From Subtercola sp. Z020 (GTDB taxonomy: Bacteria > Actinomycetota > Actinomycetes > Actinomycetales > Microbacteriaceae): a DNA stretch of 64,000 nt. The notes beneath the pieces were generated by a model. That model saw only the letters and a program-made list of their open reading frames with translations. It was not told the DNA's origin and did not search any database. The position numbers were made by a program, and so were the translations under genes. This document shows, piece after piece, positions 55,559-64,000 of the stretch (within the stretch, counting starts at the first letter, position 1; each line of letters opens with the position of its first letter). The DNA is taken from the NCBI RefSeq assembly GCF_002931235.1, contig NZ_PSTT01000109.1:1-64000 (forward strand), read 5' to 3'.

Positions 55559-56973
55559 AGTGCGAGCCTCTCGCCGTCGACGGTTCCCCACGCCGCGGAG
55601 GGTGCGTCGTCGGAGGTGATGATCTGCGCCGTCCAGCCGGCGGACTCGAGAACCTCGCGCTCGGCGACGGCCCAGGATGCCTCGGCAGCGCCCGGAGGCA
55701 CGACGATGATCGCGACCGCACCGGAGGAGAAGCGTGCGGCGCCGGCCAGGGAGTGCAGCGAGGCATCCGCGAGCCGACCGATGACAGCGAAGACCGGGGG
55801 CAGGTCGCCTCCCGCCGACTCGGTGCGGCTGAGGGCCAGCCGGTAGTCGATGCCCGCGTCGGTGTGCAGAGGATCAGCGTGCGCGGCGCCTGCGTGCACC
55901 GATCCGTCGGGGTCGGCTCCGTCGCCCGCGCCCGTGCGGCTCCCGGCAGAGCTGCTCCCGGCAGCACCGCTCCCGGCAGACTCGAGCACCGTCGTGCGCG
56001 CGGCGTGCAGCAGCAGCTCCTCGGGAGACGACGGCGAGAAACGGGCGCCGATCGAGTCGATCAGGCGCACCTGGAACCCCTCGCCGAGCAGATGCAGCGC
56101 AATCGAGGTGCTCATCGAGACGGCCCACTCGAACGGCGCCGAGAATCCGAACGGCCCAGCAGATCCGAACGACGCCGAGAACTGCCGGCGGCCGGCCGCG
56201 TACCCCGCCGCCGCGCAGTCGAGGATGACGACGGCGTGCTGGTCGTTCTGCTGGTCATCCTGTCGCACCATCAGCTCGCCGAATCGGGCGGATGCCGGCC
56301 AGTTCACGCGCCGCATCGAGTCTCCGGTCTGGTACTTGCGGGAGATCACATCCTGCTCGCCCGCTCCGCCCACCTGCCGGGAGGAGGGCGCGGAGCCCGA
56401 ACCCGACGCCAGGCGCACGGCGCCCCGCGGCAAGGGCACCGTCGAGGGCGTCACGGTCAGCACGTCGACGCCGCCGACCGGCGTGCGGCGCACCACCATG
56501 CCGAAGGGGTCGGAGATCAGCAGCGTGAGCGGGCCGACCACATGCACCCCGCGGTGCCGCGCCTCGAGGGTGTAGTGCAGCCGGTCGGTGCGGCCCCGGG
56601 AGAACTTCGGCAGGTCTGCCCTCGGGCTGGCGGCCAGAGGGCCCGCGACCGCGTCGAACCACACGGCCTCGGGCGACGGGAACAGGCCGGTGTTGGTGAC
56701 GAGGAGTTCGACCTCGACCTCCGTGCCGGCGAAGGCGAGCTCGGGGGTGAACCGCCGCTCCACCTCGAGCGGCACGCGGTAGAGCGACACGCCGACCGCG
56801 CCCAGCACCGGCAGGGCGAGCACGACCAGGGCAAGGAACGCGAAGTCCCTGCGCTGCAGGACCTCCATGACCACGAGCAGCGCCACGCCGGCCACGAGGA
56901 AGCCCCAGCCCCGGAGCGTCGGCCGAGGCATCCTGTCGCGCACGAAGGCGACCACGCGCTGGCCTGCTGTCAC
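55555..56973 (-). CDS. DUF58 domain protein
   Basis: A 472-residue protein with two N-terminal membrane helices (about 18-60), a beta-rich extracytoplasmic region, and the DUF58 signature ISRKYQTGDSMRRVNWPASARFGELMVRQDDQQ, followed by a von Willebrand A-like fold. A Gly/Ser/Ala-rich stretch at about 345-375 is low complexity. It sits 4 bp after moxR and overlaps tgpA, the classic arrangement in which MoxR may act as a chaperone for these partners. Confidence 0.92.
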   Translation of the reverse strand: MTAGQRVVAFVRDRMPRPTLRGWGFLVAGVALLVVMEVLQRRDFAFLALVVLALPVLGAVGVSLYRVPLEVERRFTPELAFAGTEVEVELLVTNTGLFPSPEAVWFDAVAGPLAASPRADLPKFSRGRTDRLHYTLEARHRGVHVVGPLTLLISDPFGMVVRRTPVGGVDVLTVTPSTVPLPRGAVRLASGSGSAPSSRQVGGAGEQDVISRKYQTGDSMRRVNWPASARFGELMVRQDDQQNDQHAVVILDCAAAGYAAGRRQFSASFGSAGPFGFSAPFEWAVSMSTSIALHLLGEGFQVRLIDSIGARFSPSSPEELLLHAARTTVLESAGSGAAGSSSAGSRTGAGDGADPDGSVHAGAAHADPLHTDAGIDYRLALSRTESAGGDLPPVFAVIGRLADASLHSLAGAARFSSGAVAIIVVPPGAAEASWAVAEREVLESAGWTAQIITSDDAPSAAWGTVDGERLAL

Positions 56974-56977
56974 GCTG

Positions 56978-58162
<1,185 letters not shown>

Positions 58163-58208
58163 CGTCGCTCCCGCTCGAGGGCGCCGTCTCGCCCGCCCAT
58201 TGCGCCCG

Positions 58209-58236
58209 ATTGTAGCCTGAGAAACTGTCAGCGCAA
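58209..58236 (-). promoter_or_regulatory. Promoter for the moxR-DUF58-tgpA operon
   Basis: On the minus strand, TTGCGC (58231-58236) and TACAAT (58209-58214) are separated by 16 bp, a good sigma-70-type match. Predicted transcription start is about 40 nt before the moxR ATG, so this operon, unlike many genes here, has a leader with a ribosome-binding site. Confidence 0.6.
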
Positions 58237-58390
58237 CGGGCTGGTCTCTCCCTGTCGGCTGCAGAAAGTGATAGAGTTTCAGCGTGTCGTGCACTAGCGC
58301 GGCAAAGTGAGCTCGGCAGCCCTCCGGACGGTGGACTAGCCGAGTTTCGCGTTTCGGTGGACCCGTCCCCTCCGAGTCGACTCCGTGCCA

Positions 58391-58917
58391 TCACACTTCA
58401 TGCACGGCGGCGACCAGGGCAGCGGCGCGCCTCTTCCACTCACCGCCCCGAAGATGTGCCCATCCGATGGCGTCCGGCAGACACAGCAGGGGTTCGTGCG
58501 ACGCCTTCTCGTGCACATATGTGAGGCGGCTCTCCGCTCCATACCGTGCCCGCTCTGCGAACACGGTGCGACGATCCAACCCGACCATCGTTTCGTCCCG
58601 CTCCAGAATGAGCCGGGAACAGGCGGTTCGGCCCGCAGGAGATCCTCGACGACGTGCCGCAGGCATCGCTCGCGTGCGGGCCCGTCCGCGAGCCCCTTCG
58701 CTGTATAGACCGTCGCAGAGACCCCGAGCGACAGGAGGGTCGAGAGGATCTGTCTGCGCCGTCGGTCGCTTTCCTTCACCATGTGCAGGCGGCTCTGCCC
58801 ATTGAGCCGCAGTGCGGCGAGCGCTTTTCTCAGCGCCGGGGCAGAGTCGCCCCGAACACAGACCGCGATCAGCGAATACCCGCCCACCTTGCTCTCGTCG
58901 ACGTAGAAGGTGCGCAC
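58391..58917 (-). pseudogene. DUF3800 family gene, frameshifted
   Basis: The first 65 or so codons from the GTG at 58917 read FYVDESKVGGYSLIAV..., the DUF3800 start, continuing through RCLRHVVEDLLRAE. The matching second half (SRLILERDETMVGLDRRTVF to LVAAVHEV) is in another frame, so the reading frame shifts near 58610-58635. One extra C in a CCC run there would join them. The uncorrected frame runs on to 58336 with unlike sequence. Local GC looks lower than in the neighbours, hinting at an acquired gene. A sequencing error is possible. Confidence 0.75.
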
Positions 58918-58937
58918 GGGAGACCAATCGGCTGGAG

Positions 58938-58952
58938 GTGAGGTTACCTCAC
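58938..58952. promoter_or_regulatory. 15-bp inverted repeat upstream of the DUF3800 gene
   Basis: GTGAGGT-T-ACCTCAC: perfect 7-bp arms with a single central base, 21 bp before the DUF3800 start and just beyond the stop codon of the metallophosphoesterase. It could be an operator for the former or part of a terminator for the latter. Confidence 0.35.
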
Positions 58953-58953
58953 T

Positions 58954-59568
58954 CTACCGCTGCGGGAGGCGGTGCAGCGTGACGTCGGTGAGGGCGCCCG
59001 CGGCGGCGTGGGCGGTGAGGTAGGTGCAGTGCGGCTGGCGGCGGCGGTCGGTGGGCGAGCCGGGGTTCAGCAGGCGGAGACCGGCGGGGGTGGTGGTGTC
59101 CCACGGGATGTGGCTGTGCCCGAAGACGAGCACGTCGGCGCCAGTCGCAACAGCAGCGCCAGCCGCGCCAGCAGCGCCCGGCGCGACAGCAGCGCCCACC
59201 GCGCCAGCAACACCAACAGCGCCGGGCGCGACAGCGCCCCTCGGGAAGGCCAGGTCGGCGCGCCGCTCGCGACCGGCGGCGGAGCCGGTCTCGTGGGTCA
59301 TCGCGAAACGGAGGCCCGCGACATCCACCCGCGCCACCTCCGGCAGCACGGCGCGGAGCTCCGGCGGGTCGTTGTTGCCCCAGACGCCGACGAGCTCACC
59401 GCCCGACGCCTCGACGCGGGCCGCGAGACGCTCGTAGGTGGCCAGGTCGACCCAGTCGCCCGCGTGGAACACCACGTCTGCGGCATCCACCGCCGACCAG
59501 AGCTCGGCGGGCAGGTCGCGCGCCCGTTTCGGCAGATGCGTGTCGGAGATCAGCAGGATTCGCGCCAT
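58954..59568 (-). CDS. Metallophosphoesterase (YfcE/MJ0936-like)
   Basis: A 204-residue calcineurin-like phosphodiesterase: [12 protein letters not shown] near residue 5, [25 protein letters not shown] and the terminal [11 protein letters not shown] and [12 protein letters not shown], together supplying the two-metal site. Between THE and GHSHIP lies an unusual 35-residue Gly/Ala/Val/Pro insertion (59136-59240) not expected in the compact family fold. TATCGT (59575-59580) ends 6 nt before the ATG. Divergent from sdaA; substrate unknown. Confidence 0.87.
   Translation of the reverse strand: MARILLISDTHLPKRARDLPAELWSAVDAADVVFHAGDWVDLATYERLAARVEASGGELVGVWGNNDPPELRAVLPEVARVDVAGLRFAMTHETGSAAGRERRADLAFPRGAVAPGAVGVAGAVGAAVAPGAAGAAGAAVATGADVLVFGHSHIPWDTTTPAGLRLLNPGSPTDRRRQPHCTYLTAHAAAGALTDVTLHRLPQR
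59136..59240 (-). repeat. Gly/Ala/Pro-coding repetitive insertion in the metallophosphoesterase
   Basis: Imperfect GC-rich units of 9-15 bp (for example GCGCCCGGCGCGACAGC twice) encode GAVAPGAVG- and GAAGAAG-like stretches. They are in frame and located before the conserved GHSHIP motif. Confidence 0.7.
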
Positions 59569-59640
59569 GCGCACACGATACGCGCGCGAGCGCCGCCGCA
59601 CCGGCCGACGACGCCGGGCCGGCGCGTACACTGGCCGGCT

Positions 59641-61014
59641 ATGACTCTCAGCGCCTTCGACCTCTTCTCCATCGGCATCGGCCCGTCGAGTTCGCACACG
59701 GTCGGCCCGATGCGGGCGGCGTACCTCTTCATCGCGAGGCTGCAGCAGGATGCCCGGCTCCGGACGGTGGCGCGCGTGCGTGTCGACCTCTTCGGCTCCC
59801 TCGGCGCCACCGGGCACGGTCACGGCACGATCAAGGCGGTCATGCTCGGCCTCAGCGGGGAGCAGCCGCACCTCGTCGACCCGCTGACCGCCGATGTGCA
59901 GGTCGAGCGCTCGTCGGCCGACGGGTCGCTCACCCTCGCCGGCGAGCATCCTGTCGCCTTCGACTGGCGGAACGACATCGTGATGCATCGCCGCGAGCGC
60001 CTCGCCTTCCACAGCAACGGGATGCGGTTCGCCGCGTTCGACGCCGAGGGAACGCTGGTCGACCAGCGCGAGTACTTCTCGGTGGGCGGTGGCTTCGTGC
60101 TCGATCAGGATGAGGCGGGCCGCACCATTCTCGTACACGACCCGACCCCCGTGCCCTATCCCTTCACGAGCGGCGCCCAGCTGGTCGACCTCTGCGAACG
60201 CACGGGCCTCCGCATCAGCGACCTGGTTCTGCAGAACGAGCTGGTGCGGCGCAGCGAGGCCGAGGTGCGGGAGGGCCTGCTGCACATCTGGGCGGTGATG
60301 CAGCAGACCATCGAGCGTGGCTGCGCGGCCACCGGAACCCTGCCCGGCGGGCTGAAGGTGCGGCGACGCGCGGCCGCCCAGCGGGCGCAGCTCGAGCAGA
60401 ACGTCGATCTCGACGATCCGCTGCGGGCGATGGAGTGGGTCACCCTCTACGCGCTTGCGGTGAACGAGGAGAATGCGTCGGGCGGGCGCATCGTCACGGC
60501 GCCGACGAACGGTGCGGCGGGCATCATCCCCGCCGTGCTGGCCTACTACACCCGCTTCGTGCCCGGCGCCGACGATGACGACGTGGTGCGTTTTCTGCTC
60601 GCGGCGACGGCTGTCGGCATCCTGTTCAAGGAGAACGCGTCGATCTCGGGCGCCGAGGTGGGCTGCCAGGGCGAGGTGGGATCGGCCTGCTCGATGGCGG
60701 CAGCCGGGCTCGCCGAGGTGCTCGGCGGCTCGGCGAAGCAGGTCGAGATGGCGGCGGAGATCGGCATCGAGCACAACCTCGGGCTCACCTGCGACCCGGT
60801 CGGCGGGCTGGTGCAGATCCCGTGCATCGAACGGAATGCCGTCGGCGCCGTCAAGGCGATCACCGCGGCCCGCATGGCGGTGCGCACCGACGGCGAGCAC
60901 CATGTGTCCCTGGATGCGGCGATCAAGACGATGCGCGAGACCGGCGCCGACATGAAGGACAAGTACAAGGAGACGTCGCGCGGAGGGCTCGCGCTGAACG
61001 TGGTGGAGTGCTGA
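59641..61014 (+). CDS. sdaA: L-serine ammonia-lyase (single-chain, Fe-S)
   Basis: Deaminates L-serine to pyruvate. The 457-residue one-chain enzyme has the N-terminal beta domain [34 protein letters not shown], and the alpha domain with [39 protein letters not shown] and [23 protein letters not shown], supplying the Cys ligands of the iron-sulfur cluster. A TACACT box is 8 nt before the ATG, so it is probably a short-leader or leaderless mRNA. Complete. Confidence 0.96.
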   Translation: MTLSAFDLFSIGIGPSSSHTVGPMRAAYLFIARLQQDARLRTVARVRVDLFGSLGATGHGHGTIKAVMLGLSGEQPHLVDPLTADVQVERSSADGSLTLAGEHPVAFDWRNDIVMHRRERLAFHSNGMRFAAFDAEGTLVDQREYFSVGGGFVLDQDEAGRTILVHDPTPVPYPFTSGAQLVDLCERTGLRISDLVLQNELVRRSEAEVREGLLHIWAVMQQTIERGCAATGTLPGGLKVRRRAAAQRAQLEQNVDLDDPLRAMEWVTLYALAVNEENASGGRIVTAPTNGAAGIIPAVLAYYTRFVPGADDDDVVRFLLAATAVGILFKENASISGAEVGCQGEVGSACSMAAAGLAEVLGGSAKQVEMAAEIGIEHNLGLTCDPVGGLVQIPCIERNAVGAVKAITAARMAVRTDGEHHVSLDAAIKTMRETGADMKDKYKETSRGGLALNVVEC

Positions 61015-61134
61015 GCGGGGTGTGCTGAGCGGGTTCGGCGGCTGCTGAGCCCGAAATTGTAGATTGGATCCCGAAAAGACACAAGTCCCCCGGAACGCGC
61101 TCCCGAGCATCCACCGACCGCGTATTTTTGAGTC

Positions 61135-61260
61135 ATGAGCGACAAGCGCGACGAGTCGGAATCGACGGATGCCGACACCCAGGAGAACCACAACGCGGAG
61201 ACCGACGAAGACACGGCTTCGGGTGGAGCGGCAGCAGATCCCGACCCCCAAGACCTCTAG
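61135..61260 (+). CDS. Small acidic protein (41 aa), unknown function
   Basis: A short frame MSDKRDESESTD... ending DPDPQDL, very rich in Asp/Glu/Thr and without hydrophobic segments, so probably disordered. TATTTT (61123-61128) ends 6 nt before the ATG, giving it the same promoter-start arrangement as many genes here. Codon use is GC-rich as in neighbours. It is followed 12 bp later by a DUF7882 gene. I do not recognise a characterised family. Confidence 0.6.
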   Translation: MSDKRDESESTDADTQENHNAETDEDTASGGAAADPDPQDL

Positions 61261-61272
61261 GCGCGTCGGCAC

Positions 61273-61611
61273 GTGGGCTTACTGCTCTACGGAAATCCGA
61301 GTATCGAGGTCAGCTTCGACGACCGGGCGCTGCAACACCTGCAGATCGTGATCACCGCGAAGCTGCGGCGCCGTGAGAGCTTCGTGTTCTCGTGGAACGA
61401 CTCCGCCGACGTCGGCAGCGGCCGGAGCTCGATCTGGCTCGACCCCTCCAGCACGCTCTACTACCGCTACTTCGGCAGCCGCGTGCCGGCCATCAACCGG
61501 GCGTGGATCGACCTGCTCATGGACTCGGCGAACAGCGGAAGCGGCCTCTTCTTCCTGCCCGAGCCCGGCACTGTGGCGCACAGTCCTTCGCTGTCTTCGT
61601 CGCGGGGGTGA
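61273..61611 (+). CDS. DUF7882 family protein
   Basis: A 112-residue single-domain protein: MGLLLYGNPSIEVSFDDRAL, KLRRRESFVFSWND, GSGRSSIWLDPSSTLYYRYFGS, INRAWIDLLMDSANSGSGL. Proteins like this are widespread in Microbacteriaceae and are sometimes labelled ATP-dependent DNA ligase, but no ligase motif is present; the label is not supported. The start is probably coupled to the small acidic gene just upstream. Function unknown. Confidence 0.8.
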   Translation: MGLLLYGNPSIEVSFDDRALQHLQIVITAKLRRRESFVFSWNDSADVGSGRSSIWLDPSSTLYYRYFGSRVPAINRAWIDLLMDSANSGSGLFFLPEPGTVAHSPSLSSSRG

Positions 61612-61654
61612 GCCGGCGTGCAGGAATGCAGCGTGCGCGGCGTAGTGTGCCGGA

Positions 61655-62608
61655 ATGCAGCGTGCAGCGCCTCAGCCCGGTGAGACGGTGCTGACCCGGC
61701 TGCGCTTCGAGGTCATCCCGGGCGACGAGAACCACGCTTCCCCCACCGGCGCTTCGCTGGCCGACCGCCTGCTGCGCGCCTTCCCCGCGCCCACCGGGGT
61801 CACCCTGACGGTCACGTCGCTGCCGCAGCATGGCGTGGAACGCACCCTGCGCTCGGCCGTCGAGCTGGCGGGGCTCGGGTTCCGGGTCGTGCCGCACCTT
61901 CCGGCCCGCGGCATCGCCGACCGTGCGGCGCTCGAAGATATGGTGCGCCGGATGCTCGGGGCCGGCATCACCGAGGTGTTCACGGTCTCGGGCGACGCCG
62001 CACCGGGTTCCGGGGGCGGCACGGGTGCGTACAGCACGAGTCTCGAGCTGATCCGCGACCTCGCCGACATCGCTCCGGAGCTCTCGATCGGCATCGCCGG
62101 CTACCCGGAGGGCCACCCGCACTTCAGCGACGACCACCTCCTGCAGCACCTGCGGGAACGCGCGCCGTACATCGACACCATCGTGACGCAGCTCTGTTAT
62201 TCGCCGCAGGCGGTGGCTCGCTACGCCGCGATGCTGCGGCGGATCGGGGTGGAGGCGGAGCTCTGGGTGGGCGTACCCGGCCCGATCGGCCTCGCGCGCC
62301 TCGAGACGCTCAGCGACCGGCTCGGCGTGGGCCGGTCGAAGGAGCTGCTCGGGCGCACCGGGGCTGACGGTGCCGGTTTCGACGCTGCTGGTTTCGACGG
62401 TGCCGGTTTCGACGGTGCCGGTTTCGATGCCGCCCGGTTCGACGCCGCCCGGTTCGATGCTGCGGGTTTCCTTCGCGCTGTCGAGGCGCAACCGGAGCTC
62501 GCGGATGCCGACGCGCGCGACCACCTCGCCGGAGCCCACGTGTACACCTTCAACGAGATCGAGGGACTCCCCGCGTTCGTCGAGGCTGTTACCGTGAACC
62601 ATGCCTGA
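61655..62608 (+). CDS. Methylenetetrahydrofolate reductase-like protein
   Basis: A 317-residue protein of the MTHFR/FAD-dependent TIM-barrel family: VTLTVTSLPQHGVERTLRSA, VVPHLPARGIADRAALEDMV, ITEVFTVSGDAAPGSGG, IGIAGYPEGHPHF, IDTIVTQLCYSPQAVARYAAML and VHTFNEI-like HVYTFNEIEG. It is shorter than canonical MetF and may be a divergent paralogue. A pentapeptide repeat AGFD(A/G)/ARFDA at residues about 240-272 is encoded by a 15-bp minisatellite. TAGTGT (61643-61648) ends 6 nt before the ATG. Confidence 0.78.
   Translation: MQRAAPQPGETVLTRLRFEVIPGDENHASPTGASLADRLLRAFPAPTGVTLTVTSLPQHGVERTLRSAVELAGLGFRVVPHLPARGIADRAALEDMVRRMLGAGITEVFTVSGDAAPGSGGGTGAYSTSLELIRDLADIAPELSIGIAGYPEGHPHFSDDHLLQHLRERAPYIDTIVTQLCYSPQAVARYAAMLRRIGVEAELWVGVPGPIGLARLETLSDRLGVGRSKELLGRTGADGAGFDAAGFDGAGFDGAGFDAARFDAARFDAAGFLRAVEAQPELADADARDHLAGAHVYTFNEIEGLPAFVEAVTVNHA
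62372..62470 (+). repeat. 15-bp minisatellite in the MTHFR-like gene (6.6 units)
   Basis: Six units of about GCCGGTTTCGACGCT plus a 9-nt partial encode AGFDA, AGFDG, AGFDG, AGFDA, ARFDA, ARFDA, AGF. Copies differ by only a few bases. The pattern A-x-F-D-x resembles a pentapeptide repeat but is probably too short to form the usual helix. Confidence 0.9.
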
Positions 62609-63683
62609 CCCGATGCAGCCCGACGCCACCCAGCCCGAGCCCACCCAGCCCGAGCCCACTCAGCCCGAGCCCACCTCTCCAGAGTCCTCGACGACAGGCG
62701 GCTCGGGGCAGGCTCAGCTGGCCGAGCAGCCCCTGATCGGTGTGATCGGCGGATCCGGGCTCTACCGGCTCTTCGCCGACGAGGCCAGCAGCCCGAACAC
62801 AGTGGTCAGCCTGACCGTTCCCACTCCGTTCGGAGCCACCTCCAGCCCGATCACCGTCGGCAGCATCGGCGGTCGCACCGTGGCGTTCCTCACCCGGCAT
62901 GGGGCCGACCACTCCGTCGCACCGCACCTCATCAACTACCGCGCCAACATCTGGGCCCTCAAGTCGCTCGGCGTTCGCGCCATCATCTCCTCGGCGGCGG
63001 TCGGCGGGGTGAGCCCCGACGTTCCCCCCGGAACGCTCGTACTGACCGACCAGTTCATCGACCGCACCTGGGGCCGACCCGACACCTTCTTCGACCGCGG
63101 CAGCGTGCAGCACCTCGCCGCCGCCGACCCGTTCTGCCCGAGCCTCCACAGCCTCGCCGCGAACGCGCTCACCCGCGCGGGAGAGGTCTTCTCCTCCACA
63201 GGCACGGTCGTCGTGATCCAGGGCCCGCGGTTCTCCACGCGAGCCGAGTCGCAGTGGTTCCGCGCCGCGGGCGCCCACACCGTCAACATGACGCTCGTGC
63301 CCGAGGTCACCCTCGCCGCCGAACTGAACATCGGCACTGTCAACCTCAGCTTCGTCACCGACGCCGACGCCGGGCTGGCGGCCCCCGCCTCCGCCGGTGA
63401 CAGCCCGGCAGACCCGGCTGCGGCGCCGACCGCTGCCGCGGCGGTCGATGCGGCGGCGCCCACCTCCCCCGCAGGCGAAGACGCGGTCAGCGCCGAGCTG
63501 GTGTTCCGCCGCCTGCGTGAGGCGCAGCCGCGCATCATCAGGGCCATCGAGCAGATCGTTCGCGCCATCCCGCTCGACTACGAGCCCCGCGAACTCATCC
63601 CCGCCGGAGAGGTGCAGCGCGTGCTCGAGTACCCCCTGCCCGCGCAGCCCTCCGGAAACGTGGCGGCCGACGATGCCCTCTGA
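62601..63683 (+). CDS. S-methyl-5'-thioadenosine/purine nucleoside phosphorylase
   Basis: Phosphorolyses MTA or purine nucleosides, linking to methionine salvage. The 360-residue protein has a PEP/QPEPT repeat head (residues 6-25) and a Thr/Ser/Gly linker, then the core with IGVIGGSGLYRL near 48, RHGADHSVAPHLINYRANIWALKSLGV, SSAAVGGVSPDVPPG, GPRFSTRAESQWFRAAGAHTVNMTLVPEVTLA and the Asp loop FVTDADAG. An Ala/Pro stretch (about 260-290) interrupts the C-terminal part. TACCGT lies 5 nt before the ATG. The stop overlaps the next gene. Confidence 0.88.
   Translation: MPDPMQPDATQPEPTQPEPTQPEPTSPESSTTGGSGQAQLAEQPLIGVIGGSGLYRLFADEASSPNTVVSLTVPTPFGATSSPITVGSIGGRTVAFLTRHGADHSVAPHLINYRANIWALKSLGVRAIISSAAVGGVSPDVPPGTLVLTDQFIDRTWGRPDTFFDRGSVQHLAAADPFCPSLHSLAANALTRAGEVFSSTGTVVVIQGPRFSTRAESQWFRAAGAHTVNMTLVPEVTLAAELNIGTVNLSFVTDADAGLAAPASAGDSPADPAAAPTAAAAVDAAAPTSPAGEDAVSAELVFRRLREAQPRIIRAIEQIVRAIPLDYEPRELIPAGEVQRVLEYPLPAQPSGNVAADDAL
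62616..62675 (+). repeat. 15-bp minisatellite in the nucleoside phosphorylase N-terminus (4 units)
   Basis: Four units of about CAGCCCGAGCCCACC encode QPDAT, QPEPT, QPEPT and QPEPT directly after the first five codons. Units are nearly identical. Confidence 0.9.
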
Positions 63684-64000
63684 CCCCACTCGCCCCGGCG
63701 CCGCAACCCCGCCCGCCGCAACCACGCCCAGCGCAACCACGCCAGCCGCAACCACGCCCAGCGCAACCACGCCAGCCGCAACCACGCCCAGCGAAGCCCC
63801 CGGCCTCCTGCTGGTCACCGGCGGCGCGGGATTCATCGGCTCGGCCATCGTCACCGCCGCCCTCGACCAGGGCTGGCGCGTGCGCGTGCTCGATTCCCTG
63901 CGCGCCGACGTGCACGCGACGACTTCTGCCGCCGACGGCATCCCCGCTCCCACCCCGGGCGCCGGCACCGCCGCCCGCCCCGCCACCGCGGCCGGCACCA
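63673..64000 (+). CDS. NAD-dependent epimerase/dehydratase (partial, runs off the window)
   Basis: The first 109 codons of an extended SDR. After a Thr/Pro/Ala-rich head of about 43 residues comes LLLVTGGAGFIGSAIVTAAL with the NAD-binding GxxGxxG, then VRVLDSLRADVH. A further Ala/Pro/Gly low-complexity stretch begins near residue 88. The ATG at 63673 overlaps the phosphorylase stop by 11 nt. The catalytic YxxxK lies beyond the window. Function (sugar-nucleotide or other substrate) cannot be given. Confidence 0.75.
   Translation, partial: MPSDPTRPGAATPPAATTPSATTPAATTPSATTPAATTPSEAPGLLLVTGGAGFIGSAIVTAALDQGWRVRVLDSLRADVHATTSAADGIPAPTPGAGTAARPATAAGT
63718..63792 (+). repeat. 15-bp minisatellite in the epimerase N-terminus (5 units)
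   Basis: Alternating units GCAACCACGCCCAGC and GCAACCACGCCAGCC, three and two copies, encode ATTPS and ATTPA. They precede the conserved NAD-binding domain and keep the frame. Confidence 0.9.

Noticed and set aside
58336-58390. The in-frame end of the DUF3800 frame to 58336
   Set aside because: After the frameshift this frame reads Cys/Arg/Pro-rich sequence with no resemblance to the family; the true C-terminus is in the other frame ending at 58391.
61273-61611. ATP-dependent DNA ligase
   Set aside because: A 112-residue protein without the nucleotidyltransferase KxDG motif; the label is a known misannotation of DUF7882 relatives.

Overview
The window is high-GC throughout, densely packed, and lacks mobile elements, rRNA operons and CRISPR arrays. 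It looks like chromosomal core from an actinomycete, most probably the family Microbacteriaceae. Pointers to this are a mycoredoxin (WCGYC), DUF6458 and DUF7882 family proteins, a moxR-DUF58-TgpA operon, an actinobacterial GH15 enzyme, and the gene string rsmI/metG/tatD/rsmA/ispE - ABC-F - tRNA-Gln - glmU/prs - rplY/pth/mfd. No species can be named from the sequence alone.

Layout. 0.2-1.8 kb: an EamA-type exporter and a VOC protein, then a GC-rich repeat-filled spacer. 2.1-7.1 kb (minus): mfd, pth, rplY. 7.3-10.2 kb (minus): gluconokinase, a membrane ABM-domain protein and guanine deaminase, divergent from 6-phosphogluconate dehydrogenase, an SDR and a small membrane protein (10.4-13.2 kb, plus). 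13.3-16.1 kb (minus): mycoredoxin, prs, glmU, tRNA-Gln(UUG). 16.2-20.5 kb: MarR regulator, ABC-F ATPase, DUF6458, apt, a 2H phosphoesterase-like protein. 20.8-26.1 kb (minus): ispE, rsmA, tatD, metG, rsmI, divergent from a GT39 protein mannosyltransferase and a YeiH-type transporter. 28.9-32.9 kb: acyl-CoA synthetase, metY, CoA-binding protein, half-rhodanese. 32.9-41.8 kb: DUF255 thioredoxin-like protein, HrpA helicase, MFS transporter, two aldo/keto reductases. 41.8-46.3 kb: DUF4349 lipoprotein, hexapeptide protein, Pr6Pr membrane protein, MFS drug exporter plus MarR. 46.3-53.0 kb: SRAP, NagZ-like GH3 lipoprotein, gamma carbonic anhydrase, acyl-CoA-dehydrogenase-like flavoprotein, GH15, DUF72. 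53.0-58.2 kb (minus): moxR-DUF58-tgpA. 58.4-64 kb: frameshifted DUF3800 gene, metallophosphoesterase, serine dehydratase, two small proteins, MTHFR-like protein, MTA/purine nucleoside phosphorylase and the start of an NAD-dependent epimerase.

Functionally this is mostly housekeeping: translation fidelity and rRNA modification (rsmA, rsmI, pth, rplY, metG), nucleotide and envelope precursors (prs, apt, guaD, glmU, ispE), gluconate and pentose-phosphate flux (gntK, gnd), sulfur amino acids and MTA salvage (metY, MTA phosphorylase) and DNA repair (mfd, SRAP).

The most interesting signals are non-coding or architectural. (1) A -10-like hexamer placed about 6 nt before the start codon of about twenty genes, a pattern for leaderless mRNAs. 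(2) Repeated in-frame minisatellites, mostly with a 15-bp unit, in linkers of otherwise conserved enzymes. (3) Several perfect inverted repeats in promoters. (4) A GGATGC/GCATCC hexamer that recurs and forces unusual codons. I found no convincing new multi-gene defence or biosynthetic system.
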